This document shows positions 18,095-26,507 of a DNA stretch of 64,000 bases, in pieces. How positions within the stretch are numbered: position 1 is the first letter of the stretch; each line of letters starts with the position of its first letter. Source of the stretch: an uncultured Bacteroidia bacterium (GTDB lineage: Bacteria > Bacteroidota > Bacteroidia > Bacteroidales > CAJPTX01); the NCBI GenBank assembly GCA_938038735.1, contig CALHSW010000029.1, positions 1 through 64,000 of the forward strand, written 5' to 3'. The notes beneath the pieces are model-generated. The model searched no databases. It worked only from the letters and a program-made list of their open reading frames with translations, and was not told where the DNA came from. The position numbers and the translations under genes are program-made.

Positions 18095-18990
18095 TGGGCC
18101 TCCTCCCGCTGCGATGCCATTAGGTGCAAATCTACCGGTGTGCCGTACGCAACCCTGCTGCGCACCAAGCCACGCTCCGCGTCAAGCCGTTCAGGGAAAC
18201 CCTGACGCACCACCACCGCATTGATCGTATCACCCAACGTGCGAACCGTAGCGGCATCGTACGTTACACGCCCCACATTGAGCAACGAATGCGTCAACAC
18301 CGCACGCGCCGCCTCCAACGTCATCCCCTTGACGCTCGGCACCTCCGCTTCGTTCTGCCTTGAAACATCAAGCCCTAGCACCACGTCTACCAGGCTCCCC
18401 GCGTAGAGCGAGTCGCCCGGATGCAAGGATTTTCCCTTATAGCTCCACCCCTGCACCTCCGTGTGTCCAATGAAATCCCTCTCGATCTCATTCTCCTCTT
18501 GCGGGAACTCCCCATCGGGGGAGTAGGTAGAACGACCGCCCGTTGCGCGCACAAAACTCACGCGCCCCACCTGTAGCTTACACTCCCGCACCGCAGCAAA
18601 TGCCGTACGGTATGGTTCCCATGCCCTGCGGGGAAAGGCAACCATCTCGGGCTGTACGCTGTTAATCGTCAAAAAAATGCGGCGGCCATGCTTCACCTGG
18701 TTGCCCACGCGCGGATACTGCTCTATCACTGCGTGGGGCTTTAGCAACGGATTATAGGTGGAATCCTGCACCGACAGCCGCAAATCCAAGGGTTTAGCCA
18801 GCACCGTAGCGTCCTCTAGAATCACCCCCCGAAAGTCAGGCACTTCGTACTCCGCCCCATGCTCTGTGAATATATTCAAGAAAAGGAACGCCACAGTAAT
18901 CAGCACTACAATGCCTACTATCGCCAGCAAGGGATGCTTCACATACGGTATCGACCACGCCCGCAAAGCGAACCGTTTGAACTTCGACAT
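18091..18990 (-). CDS. Membrane-anchored PASTA-domain protein
   Basis: About 299 residues starting at MSKFKRF. An in-frame ATG at 19017 exists, but the minus-strand -7 box (19020-19027) would place transcription start near it, so the ATG at 18990 is preferred. One transmembrane helix (PLLAIVGIVVLITVAFLFLNIF) is followed by three PASTA-like repeats (EVPDFRGVILEDA; an insert-bearing second repeat; EVPSVKGMTLEAARAVL). PASTA domains usually sense or bind peptidoglycan on kinases and penicillin-binding proteins; here no kinase or transpeptidase domain is attached. First gene of the PASTA-T9SS-rluD unit. Confidence 0.85.
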   Translation of the reverse strand: MSKFKRFALRAWSIPYVKHPLLAIVGIVVLITVAFLFLNIFTEHGAEYEVPDFRGVILEDATVLAKPLDLRLSVQDSTYNPLLKPHAVIEQYPRVGNQVKHGRRIFLTINSVQPEMVAFPRRAWEPYRTAFAAVRECKLQVGRVSFVRATGGRSTYSPDGEFPQEENEIERDFIGHTEVQGWSYKGKSLHPGDSLYAGSLVDVVLGLDVSRQNEAEVPSVKGMTLEAARAVLTHSLLNVGRVTYDAATVRTLGDTINAVVVRQGFPERLDAERGLVRSRVAYGTPVDLHLMASQREEAH

Positions 18991-19019
18991 TTCTGCTTCA
19001 CTTTTTTCACTCCGCACGG

Positions 19020-19027
19020 CAAAGGTA
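19020..19027 (-). promoter_or_regulatory. -7 box of the PASTA-T9SS-rluD operon
   Basis: On the minus strand this reads TACCTTTG, a full consensus match, about 30 bases before the preferred ATG at 18990. Confidence 0.6.
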
Positions 19028-19129
19028 AGCTATTTCTTGCAATTAAAGCCCATCGTATGTTACACGAGAGATATTTAAACTTCCAGCCGCGCACCGTAAC
19101 GCTACGCAAAGCAAATCAAGGGAAATAGG

Positions 19130-19137
19130 TATCTTCG
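19130..19137 (+). promoter_or_regulatory. Near-consensus -7 box of exbB-exbD-tonB
   Basis: TATCTTCG differs from the consensus at one base and lies 87 bases before exbB. Confidence 0.4.
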
Positions 19138-19223
19138 CGCCGGAGAGGAGCTGTACAGCGCATGCTACTAGGGTTCCGCTAACAATACGATTCAGAACAA
19201 CAACAGTTTAGCTAGATAAAACA

Positions 19224-19907
19224 ATGAATTCGCTAACACTTCTGCAGGTACAGGTGGAGGCCGCTGCTGCACCCACCGAGGAAATACGGCTCTCGCTATG
19301 GAACCTCGCCGTTAAAGGTGGATGGCTGATGATTCCGCTCGTGCTGCTGTGGGTGATTGGGCTCTACATCTTCTTTGAACGCTACATGGCTATCCGAAAG
19401 GCATCGAGGGTGGATTCCAACTTCATGAATAGGATTCGAGAGTTCGTTATCGACGACAAGCTAGACGCTGCGCGGGAACTCTGCCAAAACACAGACACCC
19501 CGGTAGCTAGGATGGTTGCCAAGGGATTAGAACGAATCGGGCGCCCAATGGCTGACCTCAACACCGCCATAGAGAATCTAGGGAACCTGGAGGTAGCTAA
19601 GCTTGAACGGGGCCTCCCTATGCTGGCCACCATCGCGGGCGGCTCACCAATGATTGGTTTTTTGGGAACGGTGGTTGGTATGATTCAAGCCTTCTACGAC
19701 ATGTCGATGGCTGGGAATAACCTTGATATCGCCCTCCTCTCCAACGGTATATACACCGCTATGGTTACGACCGTTGCGGGGCTTATCGTGGGGATTATGG
19801 CCTACTTCGGCTACAACTTCCTCGTGGCGCGTGTCGATAGGGTTGTATTCCAACTGGAGGCCACTTCGCTTGAATTCGTTGACCTGCTGAACGAACCCGT
19901 AGAGTAA
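19224..19907 (+). CDS. exbB: ExbB/MotA/TolQ-family proton channel protein
   Basis: A 227-residue inner-membrane protein of the ExbB family: one transmembrane helix near the N-terminus (GGWLMIPLVLLWVIGLYIFFERY), then the conserved cytoplasmic loop, then two helices (LPMLATIAGGSPMIGFLGTVVGMIQAF; GIYTAMVTTVAGLIVGIMAYFGYNFL). With ExbD it uses the proton gradient to energise TonB. exbD follows after 13 bases and tonB after that. Strand composition is reversed relative to plus-strand genes outside the inverted block. Confidence 0.93.
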   Translation: MNSLTLLQVQVEAAAAPTEEIRLSLWNLAVKGGWLMIPLVLLWVIGLYIFFERYMAIRKASRVDSNFMNRIREFVIDDKLDAARELCQNTDTPVARMVAKGLERIGRPMADLNTAIENLGNLEVAKLERGLPMLATIAGGSPMIGFLGTVVGMIQAFYDMSMAGNNLDIALLSNGIYTAMVTTVAGLIVGIMAYFGYNFLVARVDRVVFQLEATSLEFVDLLNEPVE

Positions 19908-19920
19908 CGCCTAAAACGCT

Positions 19921-20319
19921 ATGAAGCTCAAACGCCATGCAAGAGTAGACTCGTCCACGTCGATGTCCTCGATGTCGGACCTCGTCTTCTTGCTGCTTAT
20001 ATTCTTCATGATCACCTCCACCATGGTTGCCCCAAACGCGCTAAAGCTACTGCTGCCCCGAAGCAATAGCCAAACCTCCGCGAAGGCTGTGACAACCATA
20101 AGCATCACGGAAAACCAACAGTACTACGTGGAGACCACGCCTGTACCCATTGAGCAAATGGAGGCATACCTACAGCAACACCTCGCGGGGAGCGAGGAGC
20201 CGACCATATCGCTACACGCAGACCGTTCTGTGCCCATTGAGGCCGTGGTAAAGGTGATGAATATTGCCAAGGACAATCACTACAAGCTTATTCTAGCCAC
20301 TGCGCCCCTTGACAAATAG
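19921..20319 (+). CDS. exbD: ExbD/TolR-family biopolymer transport protein
   Basis: A 132-residue protein with the ExbD layout: short basic N-terminus, a transmembrane helix containing the conserved aspartate (SDLVFLLLIFFMITSTMV), then a periplasmic domain ending in KVMNIAKDNHYKLILATAP. The aspartate in the helix is the expected proton-carrying residue. It sits between exbB and tonB. Confidence 0.92.
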   Translation: MKLKRHARVDSSTSMSSMSDLVFLLLIFFMITSTMVAPNALKLLLPRSNSQTSAKAVTTISITENQQYYVETTPVPIEQMEAYLQQHLAGSEEPTISLHADRSVPIEAVVKVMNIAKDNHYKLILATAPLDK

Positions 20320-20382
20320 TCTTCGCACGAAATACCATGGGCAACGCAGCGAAATAAACGGAGTAAAGGCGAAGAACGCAGG

Positions 20383-21243
20383 ATGAGGAACAGTAGCTAC
20401 AGATGGGAGAACGATGATAAGCCATCGCAAAGGAAAGCCCTAGCGGCGACCGTTGCAGTGCAAGTTGTCATGCTGCTCATACTCTTCCTAAGCGGGTTCG
20501 TTACGCCCCTCCCGCTGCCCGGCGAAAAGGGGATTGCCATCTCTTTTGGCCAGGAGAACGGAGGCCTTGACAACAGCCCCAATGCCGCACCGCAGCGCCC
20601 CATTGCGCCGCCCCAGCCCCAAACGCCCACCCCGCAACGAGCGGAGACACAGCTCACCCAGGATTTTGAGGAAGCCCCCGCAGTGAAGAAAAAGCCGCAG
20701 CAGCCAACGAAAACAGAGAAGCCAACACAGAAAAAAACAGAACAGATCCCCACTCCCGCTCCCCCTGAAAAGAAGCCGGAAAGGCAGGTTGACAAGTCGG
20801 CTCTATTTCCAGGCGCTTCCCCAAACGAGCAGGGGAAGGGCATAGGGAGCGGTGGGACGGCAGACAACCAAGGGACTCCAAATGCCCCACTCTACACGGG
20901 GAAGCCCGGCGGGAAGGGCGGCGATGGCACGAGCGGAACAGGACAGGGCAATGGAGCGGGGGGCAACGGCATTAGCTATAGTCTCAATGGACGCACCGCG
21001 CTACAGCTCCCCACCCCCGAATACCCGAAGCAACGGGGCGGGCGAGTGGTTGTAAAGGTGTGGGTAACCCGCGACGGAAAGGTTTTACGCGCCGAGTCGG
21101 GGGAACCGGGTAGCACCACCTTTGACCAATCACTCCTGGAGGCAGCCAAGAAAGCCGCGCTGCAGGCCCAATTTGATGTGGCTTCCAATGCCCCCGACAT
21201 CCAAACGGGCACCGTTACCTACGTATTCCAACTCAAGCAGTAG
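20383..21243 (+). CDS. TonB-family energy transducer
   Basis: A 286-residue protein with an N-terminal transmembrane anchor (ATVAVQVVMLLILFLSGFV), a long proline/glutamine/lysine-rich periplasmic spacer (about 65-145), a glycine-rich stretch and a C-terminal TonB domain (GRVVVKVWVTRDGKVLRAESGEPG, then SLLEAAKKAALQAQFD). It would carry ExbB/ExbD energy to TonB-dependent outer-membrane receptors. No receptor gene is in the window, although a cobalamin-riboswitch-controlled surface protein is 13 kb away. Confidence 0.88.
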   Translation: MRNSSYRWENDDKPSQRKALAATVAVQVVMLLILFLSGFVTPLPLPGEKGIAISFGQENGGLDNSPNAAPQRPIAPPQPQTPTPQRAETQLTQDFEEAPAVKKKPQQPTKTEKPTQKKTEQIPTPAPPEKKPERQVDKSALFPGASPNEQGKGIGSGGTADNQGTPNAPLYTGKPGGKGGDGTSGTGQGNGAGGNGISYSLNGRTALQLPTPEYPKQRGGRVVVKVWVTRDGKVLRAESGEPGSTTFDQSLLEAAKKAALQAQFDVASNAPDIQTGTVTYVFQLKQ

Positions 21244-21247
21244 GCGA

Positions 21248-21886
21248 ATGGCGAAGCGTAAGGGAGGCAAGTACTACGTGGTATGGCAGGGGCGTACGCC
21301 CGGCATATACGACACGTGGGCCGACGCGAAGGCGCAAATCGATGGATTCCCCAATGCGCAGTACAGAGGATACGCCACCATCGAGGAGGCGCGCGCTGCG
21401 TTCAGTCTCCCATTTCAGTACAGCCCTAGCTTTCAGCAAAAGCCCGACTGGCGTACGAGTAAAACGCCCCCCCTTATTCCCTCCATATGCGTTGACGCAG
21501 CGTGCAACATGCGTACAGGCACGATGGAATACCGCGGGGTAAACACAGAGGATGGAGCGGTTATCTTCGCAAAAGGGCCTTTCTACGATACGACCAATAA
21601 CGTGGGCGAGTTCCTCGCCATCGTACATGCCCTGGCACTCCTCAACCGGGATGGGAACCCCCAGTTCATGAGTACACCCATATACAGCGATAGCCTCACC
21701 GCCATGTCGTGGGTGCGCAGAAAGCACGCCAACACTAAGATGACGCCCACCCCCGACAACGCATCGCTCCGTGTGATTATTGAACGCGCCGAGACGTGGC
21801 TTCGCACGCACCGCTGGGCAAACCTTGTCCTTAAATGGGAGACCAAGGAATGGGGCGAAACCCCTGCCGACTACGGTAGGAAGTAG
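21248..21886 (+). CDS. Ribonuclease H with N-terminal hybrid-binding domain
   Basis: A 212-residue protein with an N-terminal RNase H1 hybrid-binding domain (KYYVVWQGRTPGIYDTWADAKAQI, about 8-31) and a C-terminal RNase H fold with acidic residues in ICVDAACN, NNVGEFLAI and YSDSLTAM, plus a final D in PTPDNAS. It should cut the RNA strand of RNA:DNA hybrids. I take the ATG at 21248, just after the tonB stop, because the longer in-frame extension lies inside tonB and is not RNase H-like. Confidence 0.9.
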   Translation: MAKRKGGKYYVVWQGRTPGIYDTWADAKAQIDGFPNAQYRGYATIEEARAAFSLPFQYSPSFQQKPDWRTSKTPPLIPSICVDAACNMRTGTMEYRGVNTEDGAVIFAKGPFYDTTNNVGEFLAIVHALALLNRDGNPQFMSTPIYSDSLTAMSWVRRKHANTKMTPTPDNASLRVIIERAETWLRTHRWANLVLKWETKEWGETPADYGRK

Positions 21887-21901
21887 TTAGCCCACGCCCG
21901 T

Positions 21902-22624
21902 CTACCGAAAGAAGGGATTAAATTGCTTCTCCCGCCCGATGGTGGTTCTGCTTCCGTGCCCCGGCAGCACGATTGTATCGTCGGGCAGCGTAAAAAGTTT
22001 CGTTCGGATGGAAGAGATTATTTGGTCGTAATCACCATCGCCCAGGTCGGTACGCCCTATAGACCCTTCAAAAAGGGTGTCGCCGCTAAACAGGACCCTT
22101 GAGGCTGGAAGGTAGAAAGAGCAACAGCCCTTCGTGTGGCCCGGCGTATGGATGACCTCTATCCCAGTCCCTTCAAAATCTATCTTTTGCCCATCCTCAA
22201 GGGATTGGGTGGGCGCAGGAATCGCCCCCAACTTGGCAAACGCCCCGCCAAACATCGGCGCATGGTTCAATAGGTGGGTGTCGGCAGGGTGCATGGCAAA
22301 AGGTAAATTCCACTTTGACACGGCTTTAGCCACACCAGCCACGTGGTCAATATGCCCATGCGTATTCAGCAACAATGTAAGGGTAACGTTATGTTCCGCG
22401 ATAAAGTCGGTGAAATGCCGCCACTCTTCATCGTATAGAAAACCAGCATCAATGAGAATCCCTCTCCCCCCCTCGCGGAACAAGAGGTAGGTACACTCTC
22501 CGAAATCGTTAGCCTCAAATAGCTGCACCTGCAGCCCTTGCCCATTTTTTGTCTCCATCACCATCTGTACGTAAGATTTCACTAGCGGGTGCAAGATAAA
22601 AAAAAGTTCCATCATTCGCCGCAT
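21902..22624 (-). CDS. Metallo-beta-lactamase-fold hydrolase (glyoxalase II-like)
   Basis: Up to 240 residues with the zinc-binding THGHIDHVAG motif, HTPGHTKGCCSFYLP, GDTLFEGSIGRTDLGDGD and a C-terminal LPGHGSRTTIG. The pattern is that of the small YcbL/GloB-like family of thioester hydrolases; substrate unknown. The start is uncertain. The homologous region begins at about LQVQLFEAND, and in-frame ATGs at 22564 and 22558 would give shorter proteins than the first ATG at 22624. It converges on rnhA. Confidence 0.85.
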   Translation of the reverse strand: MRRMMELFFILHPLVKSYVQMVMETKNGQGLQVQLFEANDFGECTYLLFREGGRGILIDAGFLYDEEWRHFTDFIAEHNVTLTLLLNTHGHIDHVAGVAKAVSKWNLPFAMHPADTHLLNHAPMFGGAFAKLGAIPAPTQSLEDGQKIDFEGTGIEVIHTPGHTKGCCSFYLPASRVLFSGDTLFEGSIGRTDLGDGDYDQIISSIRTKLFTLPDDTIVLPGHGSRTTIGREKQFNPFFR

Positions 22625-22776
22625 CCCCTCGTCCTACGAACAACATTGAAGGTGTACTGTTTCTGTATAAATAGAAATTCTTTCCAATGCTTTATGGGAA
22701 AGCTCACCTATATTGTTGACGCTTGGCGTATCGCCACTGTATAACGTACTATAACTCTAGCCTAACAGCCCACATC

Positions 22777-23142
22777 ATGATTGTAGAAGGACAATACACC
22801 ACCGCAAAGATATTCACGGAAAACATTGAGATGCCAGCCTTGGAATGGGTAAAAAAAGCTCTGCAACGACCCCGCGTTTGAAGGCATTCCGATCGTTCAA
22901 ATGCCCGATGTGCATGCGGGCAACGCATGTAACGTTGGTACGGCCTACAAGATTGGAACGTACGTTAACCCCGACCATGAGGGAGCTAACATCGGCTGCA
23001 CCATCTCCATGCATCGGCTGTCTTCTGCGGTTGCGCCCGAAGATTTTGCGCTGCTGGACTATAGGATACGAAACGTTATACCGATGGGGAGGGAAATCTG
23101 CGAGAAAAACAGTCTCAATGAGAAGGACCTTTTCTTTGGATA
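22777..23142 (+). pseudogene. rtcB: rtcB RNA ligase, 5' part, frameshifted and truncated
   Basis: The ATG at 22777 begins an RtcB N-terminus (YTTAKIFTENIE) that shifts frame near 22858 through a single lost base. The second frame continues PAFEGIPIVQMPDVHAGNACNVG with the family MPDVHAG motif, then GANIGCTISMHRL. The RtcB-like sequence stops at EKDLF (23129-23134) and a stop follows at once. Exactly this point joins in frame to FRFLNTQYNRAHSA of the 3' fragment at 12227-13030. RtcB normally seals RNA 2',3'-cyclic phosphate ends; this copy cannot be functional. Confidence 0.9.
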
Positions 23143-23269
23143 GCCGCGAACTTCAGCCTTCATCCCCGGTCAATTGCTCTACGGTCTTGTTAATCTGAAA
23201 GCCCATCCCGCAGAGTCTTCTTGTGCAGGTCCCTCCATTGGCCTCCCCTTTCGCTAACCACTTTTTTTG

Positions 23270-23277
23270 TACCTTTG
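23270..23277 (+). promoter_or_regulatory. -7 box of rpsA
   Basis: TACCTTTG is a full -7 match, with a T-rich CTTTCG about 20 bases upstream as a possible -33 element, 51 bases before the rpsA ATG. Confidence 0.65.
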
Positions 23278-23327
23278 CGGCTGGCTTAATTCATATAATG
23301 TCTAACCAATAGTAAGTAGAGCAAGAG

Positions 23328-25208
23328 ATGGAAATGGAGAATGAGCAGATGGCTGCGCCTTCGATGGAGGGTGCAGCGCTGGCGGAGAAGAAGGTAGTGG
23401 AGTGCGGCAATCCCGATATGGATTGGGACGAGCTGACATCAGAGTCCCACTACGGTGCGCAGAAGCGGCAGGAGCTAGAAAAGAGTTACGATGAGACGCT
23501 GGCGCGGGTTATCAACGATGAGGTGGTGACGGGCAAGGTCGTGGCGATATCCAAGCGCGATGTGGTGGTGAACGTGGGGTATAAGTCGGAGGGCGTTGTG
23601 CCGGTGGCAGAGTTCCGTTACAATCCGGCGTTGGCCGTGGGCGATGAGGTGGAGGTGTACGTGGAGAGCCAAGAGGATCGGCACGGCCAGCTGGTGCTTT
23701 CGCACAAGAAGGCGCGTATCTTGAAGGCGTGGGATCGCGTGACGCAGGCTTTCGAGAACCAGGAGGTTATCAAGGGCTACATCAAGTGCCGCACGAAGGG
23801 CGGTATGATTGTCGATGTGTTTGGCATCGAGGCGTTCCTACCGGGGTCACAGATCGACGTGCGTCCTATACGTGACTACGATATCTACGTTGATAAGACG
23901 ATGGAGTTCCGGGTTGTGAAAATCAACCAGGAGTACCGCAACGTGGTGGTCTCGCACAAGGCGTTGATAGAGGAGGTGCTCGAGGCGCAGCGTAAGGAGA
24001 TCATATCGAAGCTGGAGAAGGGGCAAGTGCTTGAGGGCACGGTGAAGAACATCACGCCGTTCGGTGTGTTTGTGGACCTTGGCGGCGTGGATGGGTTGGT
24101 GCATATCACCGACTTGTCGTGGAGTCGTGTAGGGCATCCGAGCGAGGTGGTAACCCTTGACGAGAAGATAAACGTTGTTATTCTAGACTTTGATGAGAAT
24201 AAGACACGTATCGCATTGGGTATAAAGCAGCTGCAGCCGCATCCGTGGGATTCGCTGGGCGATAAGATTAAGGAGGGCGACGTGGTGAAGGGCAAGGTGA
24301 AGGACGTGACGGACTACGGCGCGTTCGTGGAGCTTTACCCAGGCGTAGAGGGGTTGGTGCACGTGTCGGAGATGTCGTGGAGCGCGCATCTGCGTAGCGC
24401 CCAGGAGTTCCTAAAGGTGGGTGACGAGGTAGAGGCGAAGGTTCTTCTAATCGATCGCGAGGCGCATAAGCTATCGTTGGGTATTAAGCAGCTTTACCCC
24501 GATCCGTGGGAGACCATCGACACGAAGTACCCGATAGGGTCAAAGCACACGGCGAAGGTACGTAACTTCACTGCCTACGGTATTTTCGTGGAGCTGGAGC
24601 CGGGCATTGATGGGTTGGTGCATATCTCCGACCTGAGCTGGACGAAGAAGTACAAGCATCCCGCGGAGTTCACCAAGGTGGGAGAGGACCTTGAGGTGGT
24701 GGTGCTTGACATTGATAAGGAGGCGCACCGCCTAAGCCTTGGGCACAAGCAGATAGAGGAGAATCCGTGGGATGTGTTCGAGTCGATATTCCAGCAGGAT
24801 TCCGTGCATGAGGGTACGGTGCTGGAGGTGTTTGATAAGGGGGCTGTCATTGCGCTGCCGTACGGCGTAGAGGCCTTCGCCACGCCGAAGAACCTTGTCA
24901 AGGAGGATGGCACCACGGCGAAGGTAGACGAGAAGCTTCCGTTCAAGATTGTGGAGTTCAACAAGAGCGCGCAGAAGATTACCGTGTCGCATACGCGGGT
25001 GTTCGATGACAAGAAGCGAAGCGAAGAGAAGGCGCAGAGGGCCGACAAGAAGCAGGGCGGTGATCAGACGAAAAATGCTGTGCGTCAGCTTAACGCTTCG
25101 CAGGAGCGCACCACGCTGGGCGACATCACCGAGCTGGCCGAGCTGAAGAGCAAGATGGAGCAGAGCGCCAAGCAGGCCGAGGAGGGAGAGAGCGAAGGGA
25201 AGGAGTAA
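23328..25208 (+). CDS. rpsA: 30S ribosomal protein S1
   Basis: A 626-residue protein with six S1 RNA-binding repeats. The clearest are GTVKNITPFGVFVDLGGVDGLVHITDLSW (truncated here: begins about 239), KVKDVTDYGAFVEL, KVRNFTAYGIFVEL and a diverged last repeat. It docks mRNA to the 30S subunit, important in Bacteroidetes, where Shine-Dalgarno sites are weak. An acidic N-terminus and a lysine/glutamate-rich tail flank the repeats. Transcribed alone between a strong promoter and a strong terminator. It lies just outside the inverted block, only about 190 bases from its right edge. Confidence 0.96.
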   Translation: MEMENEQMAAPSMEGAALAEKKVVECGNPDMDWDELTSESHYGAQKRQELEKSYDETLARVINDEVVTGKVVAISKRDVVVNVGYKSEGVVPVAEFRYNPALAVGDEVEVYVESQEDRHGQLVLSHKKARILKAWDRVTQAFENQEVIKGYIKCRTKGGMIVDVFGIEAFLPGSQIDVRPIRDYDIYVDKTMEFRVVKINQEYRNVVVSHKALIEEVLEAQRKEIISKLEKGQVLEGTVKNITPFGVFVDLGGVDGLVHITDLSWSRVGHPSEVVTLDEKINVVILDFDENKTRIALGIKQLQPHPWDSLGDKIKEGDVVKGKVKDVTDYGAFVELYPGVEGLVHVSEMSWSAHLRSAQEFLKVGDEVEAKVLLIDREAHKLSLGIKQLYPDPWETIDTKYPIGSKHTAKVRNFTAYGIFVELEPGIDGLVHISDLSWTKKYKHPAEFTKVGEDLEVVVLDIDKEAHRLSLGHKQIEENPWDVFESIFQQDSVHEGTVLEVFDKGAVIALPYGVEAFATPKNLVKEDGTTAKVDEKLPFKIVEFNKSAQKITVSHTRVFDDKKRSEEKAQRADKKQGGDQTKNAVRQLNASQERTTLGDITELAELKSKMEQSAKQAEEGESEGKE

Positions 25209-25277
25209 CCCATCCCCATATGCTTTGGGGATGTTCCTGCGCCGATTGATGGCGTGAGGCGCATGTAGAGAATGGAG

Positions 25278-25315
25278 GGGTGCAACCACTTTTTCTTGTG
25301 GTTGCACCCTTTTTT
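25278..25315 (+). terminator. rpsA terminator
   Basis: A 12-bp stem (GGGTGCAACCAC with GTGGTTGCACCC) followed by six T residues, 70 bases after the rpsA stop. Confidence 0.92.
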
Positions 25316-25336
25316 ATGTGGAGAAGCCTGAAAATA

Positions 25337-25344
25337 TAGCTTTG
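25337..25344 (+). promoter_or_regulatory. -7 box of the STAS gene
   Basis: TAGCTTTG matches the -7 consensus, with transcription expected to begin about 12 bases before the first ATG at 25363. Confidence 0.5.
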
Positions 25345-25362
25345 GTACGGTGTTTGTAATAT

Positions 25363-25764
25363 ATGGCAGTGCCAAACCGAAACAAGGAAATCAAAGTGGG
25401 AAACAGTAGTGAGATGCGGGGGAGAGAGTTTGAGGTGCAAACCGAAAAGACCCATACGCGAATAAAGATATGCGCCGACCGGCTGGATGCGCTTTTAGCT
25501 CCGCGGTTGAAGAGCGAGCTGGTGGTGCTATCGGGCAGTGGGGTGGCGAATATCGTGATGGATCTGAATGGGATCGCCTATTGCGATTCGTCAGGGTTGA
25601 GTGCAATATTGGTAGCCCATAGGTTGTGCCGCACTGTGAGTGGGACATTCGTCCTGACGGGATTGTCGAAAGAGGTGGAACGGCTGATCGCAATATCGCA
25701 GCTGGATTCGGTTTTGCGTATAGCATATACCGAGGCGCAGGTAGAGGAGATGCTGTCGCATTGA
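25363..25764 (+). CDS. STAS-domain protein (anti-sigma factor antagonist type)
   Basis: A 133-residue protein whose residues about 24-130 are a STAS domain. The signature DLNGIAYCDSSGLSAIL contains the serine that is phosphorylated in SpoIIAA/RsbV-type antagonists. The first 17 codons look unstructured, and the ATG at 25414 (MRGREFEVQTE) may be the real start. No anti-sigma kinase, phosphatase or partner sigma factor is adjacent, so the partner is unknown. Single STAS proteins of this kind are common in Bacteroidetes. Confidence 0.83.
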   Translation: MAVPNRNKEIKVGNSSEMRGREFEVQTEKTHTRIKICADRLDALLAPRLKSELVVLSGSGVANIVMDLNGIAYCDSSGLSAILVAHRLCRTVSGTFVLTGLSKEVERLIAISQLDSVLRIAYTEAQVEEMLSH

Positions 25765-25818
25765 GGTGGTAGTAACTTAACGGTGGATTAGCGTTTGAAA
25801 ATAATTCTATAGTTTACG

Positions 25819-26268
25819 ATGAAAATTTCGGAAATTGTTGCTTCGCAGCGGAGGCGGCTCGGGCTGAAGCAGTACGAGCTAGCGGAAAAGACGGGGATAG
25901 CCCCCTCGCAGATTTCGATCTTTGAACGGGGCAGCGCGGGGATGGTGTCAACGAATCTTGAAAAAGTTCTAGAAGCGTTAGATTTAAGCATAGTAAACGA
26001 TCGGCGCAATGTGCAGCGGAAGTTGGCGAGAACGTGCGCAAAGGTGATGTTGGATCAAAAAATAAAGGATTTGCGTTTTGTTTCTCGCGAGGAGCTAGCC
26101 GAACGGGTAGGTAATGATGAAATACTCCTGCTGCCCGTGGTGTCCGACGAACTCTACAGGCGGTATTGCAGAAGCCAGCTTGTAGACGAAACCAATACGT
26201 GGAACTACTTCGTGACGCTGGTTCAAGACTATTTTTTGGATGCGCAGGACGGTGTGCTGCCCGCGTAG
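25819..26268 (+). CDS. XRE-family helix-turn-helix protein
   Basis: A 149-residue protein with an N-terminal XRE/Cro-like HTH (IVASQRRRLGLKQYELAEKTGIAPSQ, about 6-31, then EKVLEALDL). The C-terminal half, about 65-149, is unfamiliar, with acidic and aromatic residues near the end (DETNTWNYFVTLVQDYFLD). It resembles an antitoxin-like or small regulatory DNA-binding protein, but no toxin gene is next to it. Function unknown. Confidence 0.78.
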   Translation: MKISEIVASQRRRLGLKQYELAEKTGIAPSQISIFERGSAGMVSTNLEKVLEALDLSIVNDRRNVQRKLARTCAKVMLDQKIKDLRFVSREELAERVGNDEILLLPVVSDELYRRYCRSQLVDETNTWNYFVTLVQDYFLDAQDGVLPA

Positions 26269-26445
26269 ATGCCCTTGGTGAGAGGGGCTACGCCGCTGGG
26301 TGGTGTTGCTAGTGGCGTGGTGACGTGTAGGGCGTAGAGCGTAGCGGGGAGCTTGGAGGGCTTTGCGCAAAGGGGGGGCTGCGTGAATGCAGTGCGACCT
26401 AGAGTGCGAAAGGATTGGAGAGCTGCGTATTTTCGGCGGAAGTTG

Positions 26446-26453
26446 TAACTTCG
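26446..26453 (+). promoter_or_regulatory. Near-consensus -7 box of the glycosyltransferase operon
   Basis: TAACTTCG (one mismatch) lies 54 bases before the ATG at 26508. The rest of the 26269-26507 gap holds nothing I can recognise. Confidence 0.4.
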
Positions 26454-26507
26454 CGCTGTGCGATGTTGTAATTTTAGGTTGGGAGGGGCGTAAGGCGGTA
26501 GTTTGGT

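Larger units (their letters stand above)
13031..23127. other. Inverted chromosomal segment (about 10 kb)
   Basis: Two observations define this block. First, the halves of rtcB end exactly at its borders on opposite strands, and inverting the block restores one gene, in frame, across a shared 7-bp sequence (GAAAAGG at 13024-13030, CCTTTTC at 23128-23134). Second, the plus strand is C-rich inside the block and G-rich on both sides, whichever strand the genes use: bases 16201-16260 hold 23 C and 9 G, against 10 C and 23 G at 3541-3600. The block carries tolC, tRNA-Pro, rluD, the T9SS and PASTA genes, exbB-exbD-tonB, rnhA and a metallohydrolase gene. Confidence 0.85.

Noticed and set aside
22625..22776. 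A small RNA or promoter in the gap before the rtcB 5' part
   Set aside because: A few TATA-like and short hairpin strings are present but none is convincing.
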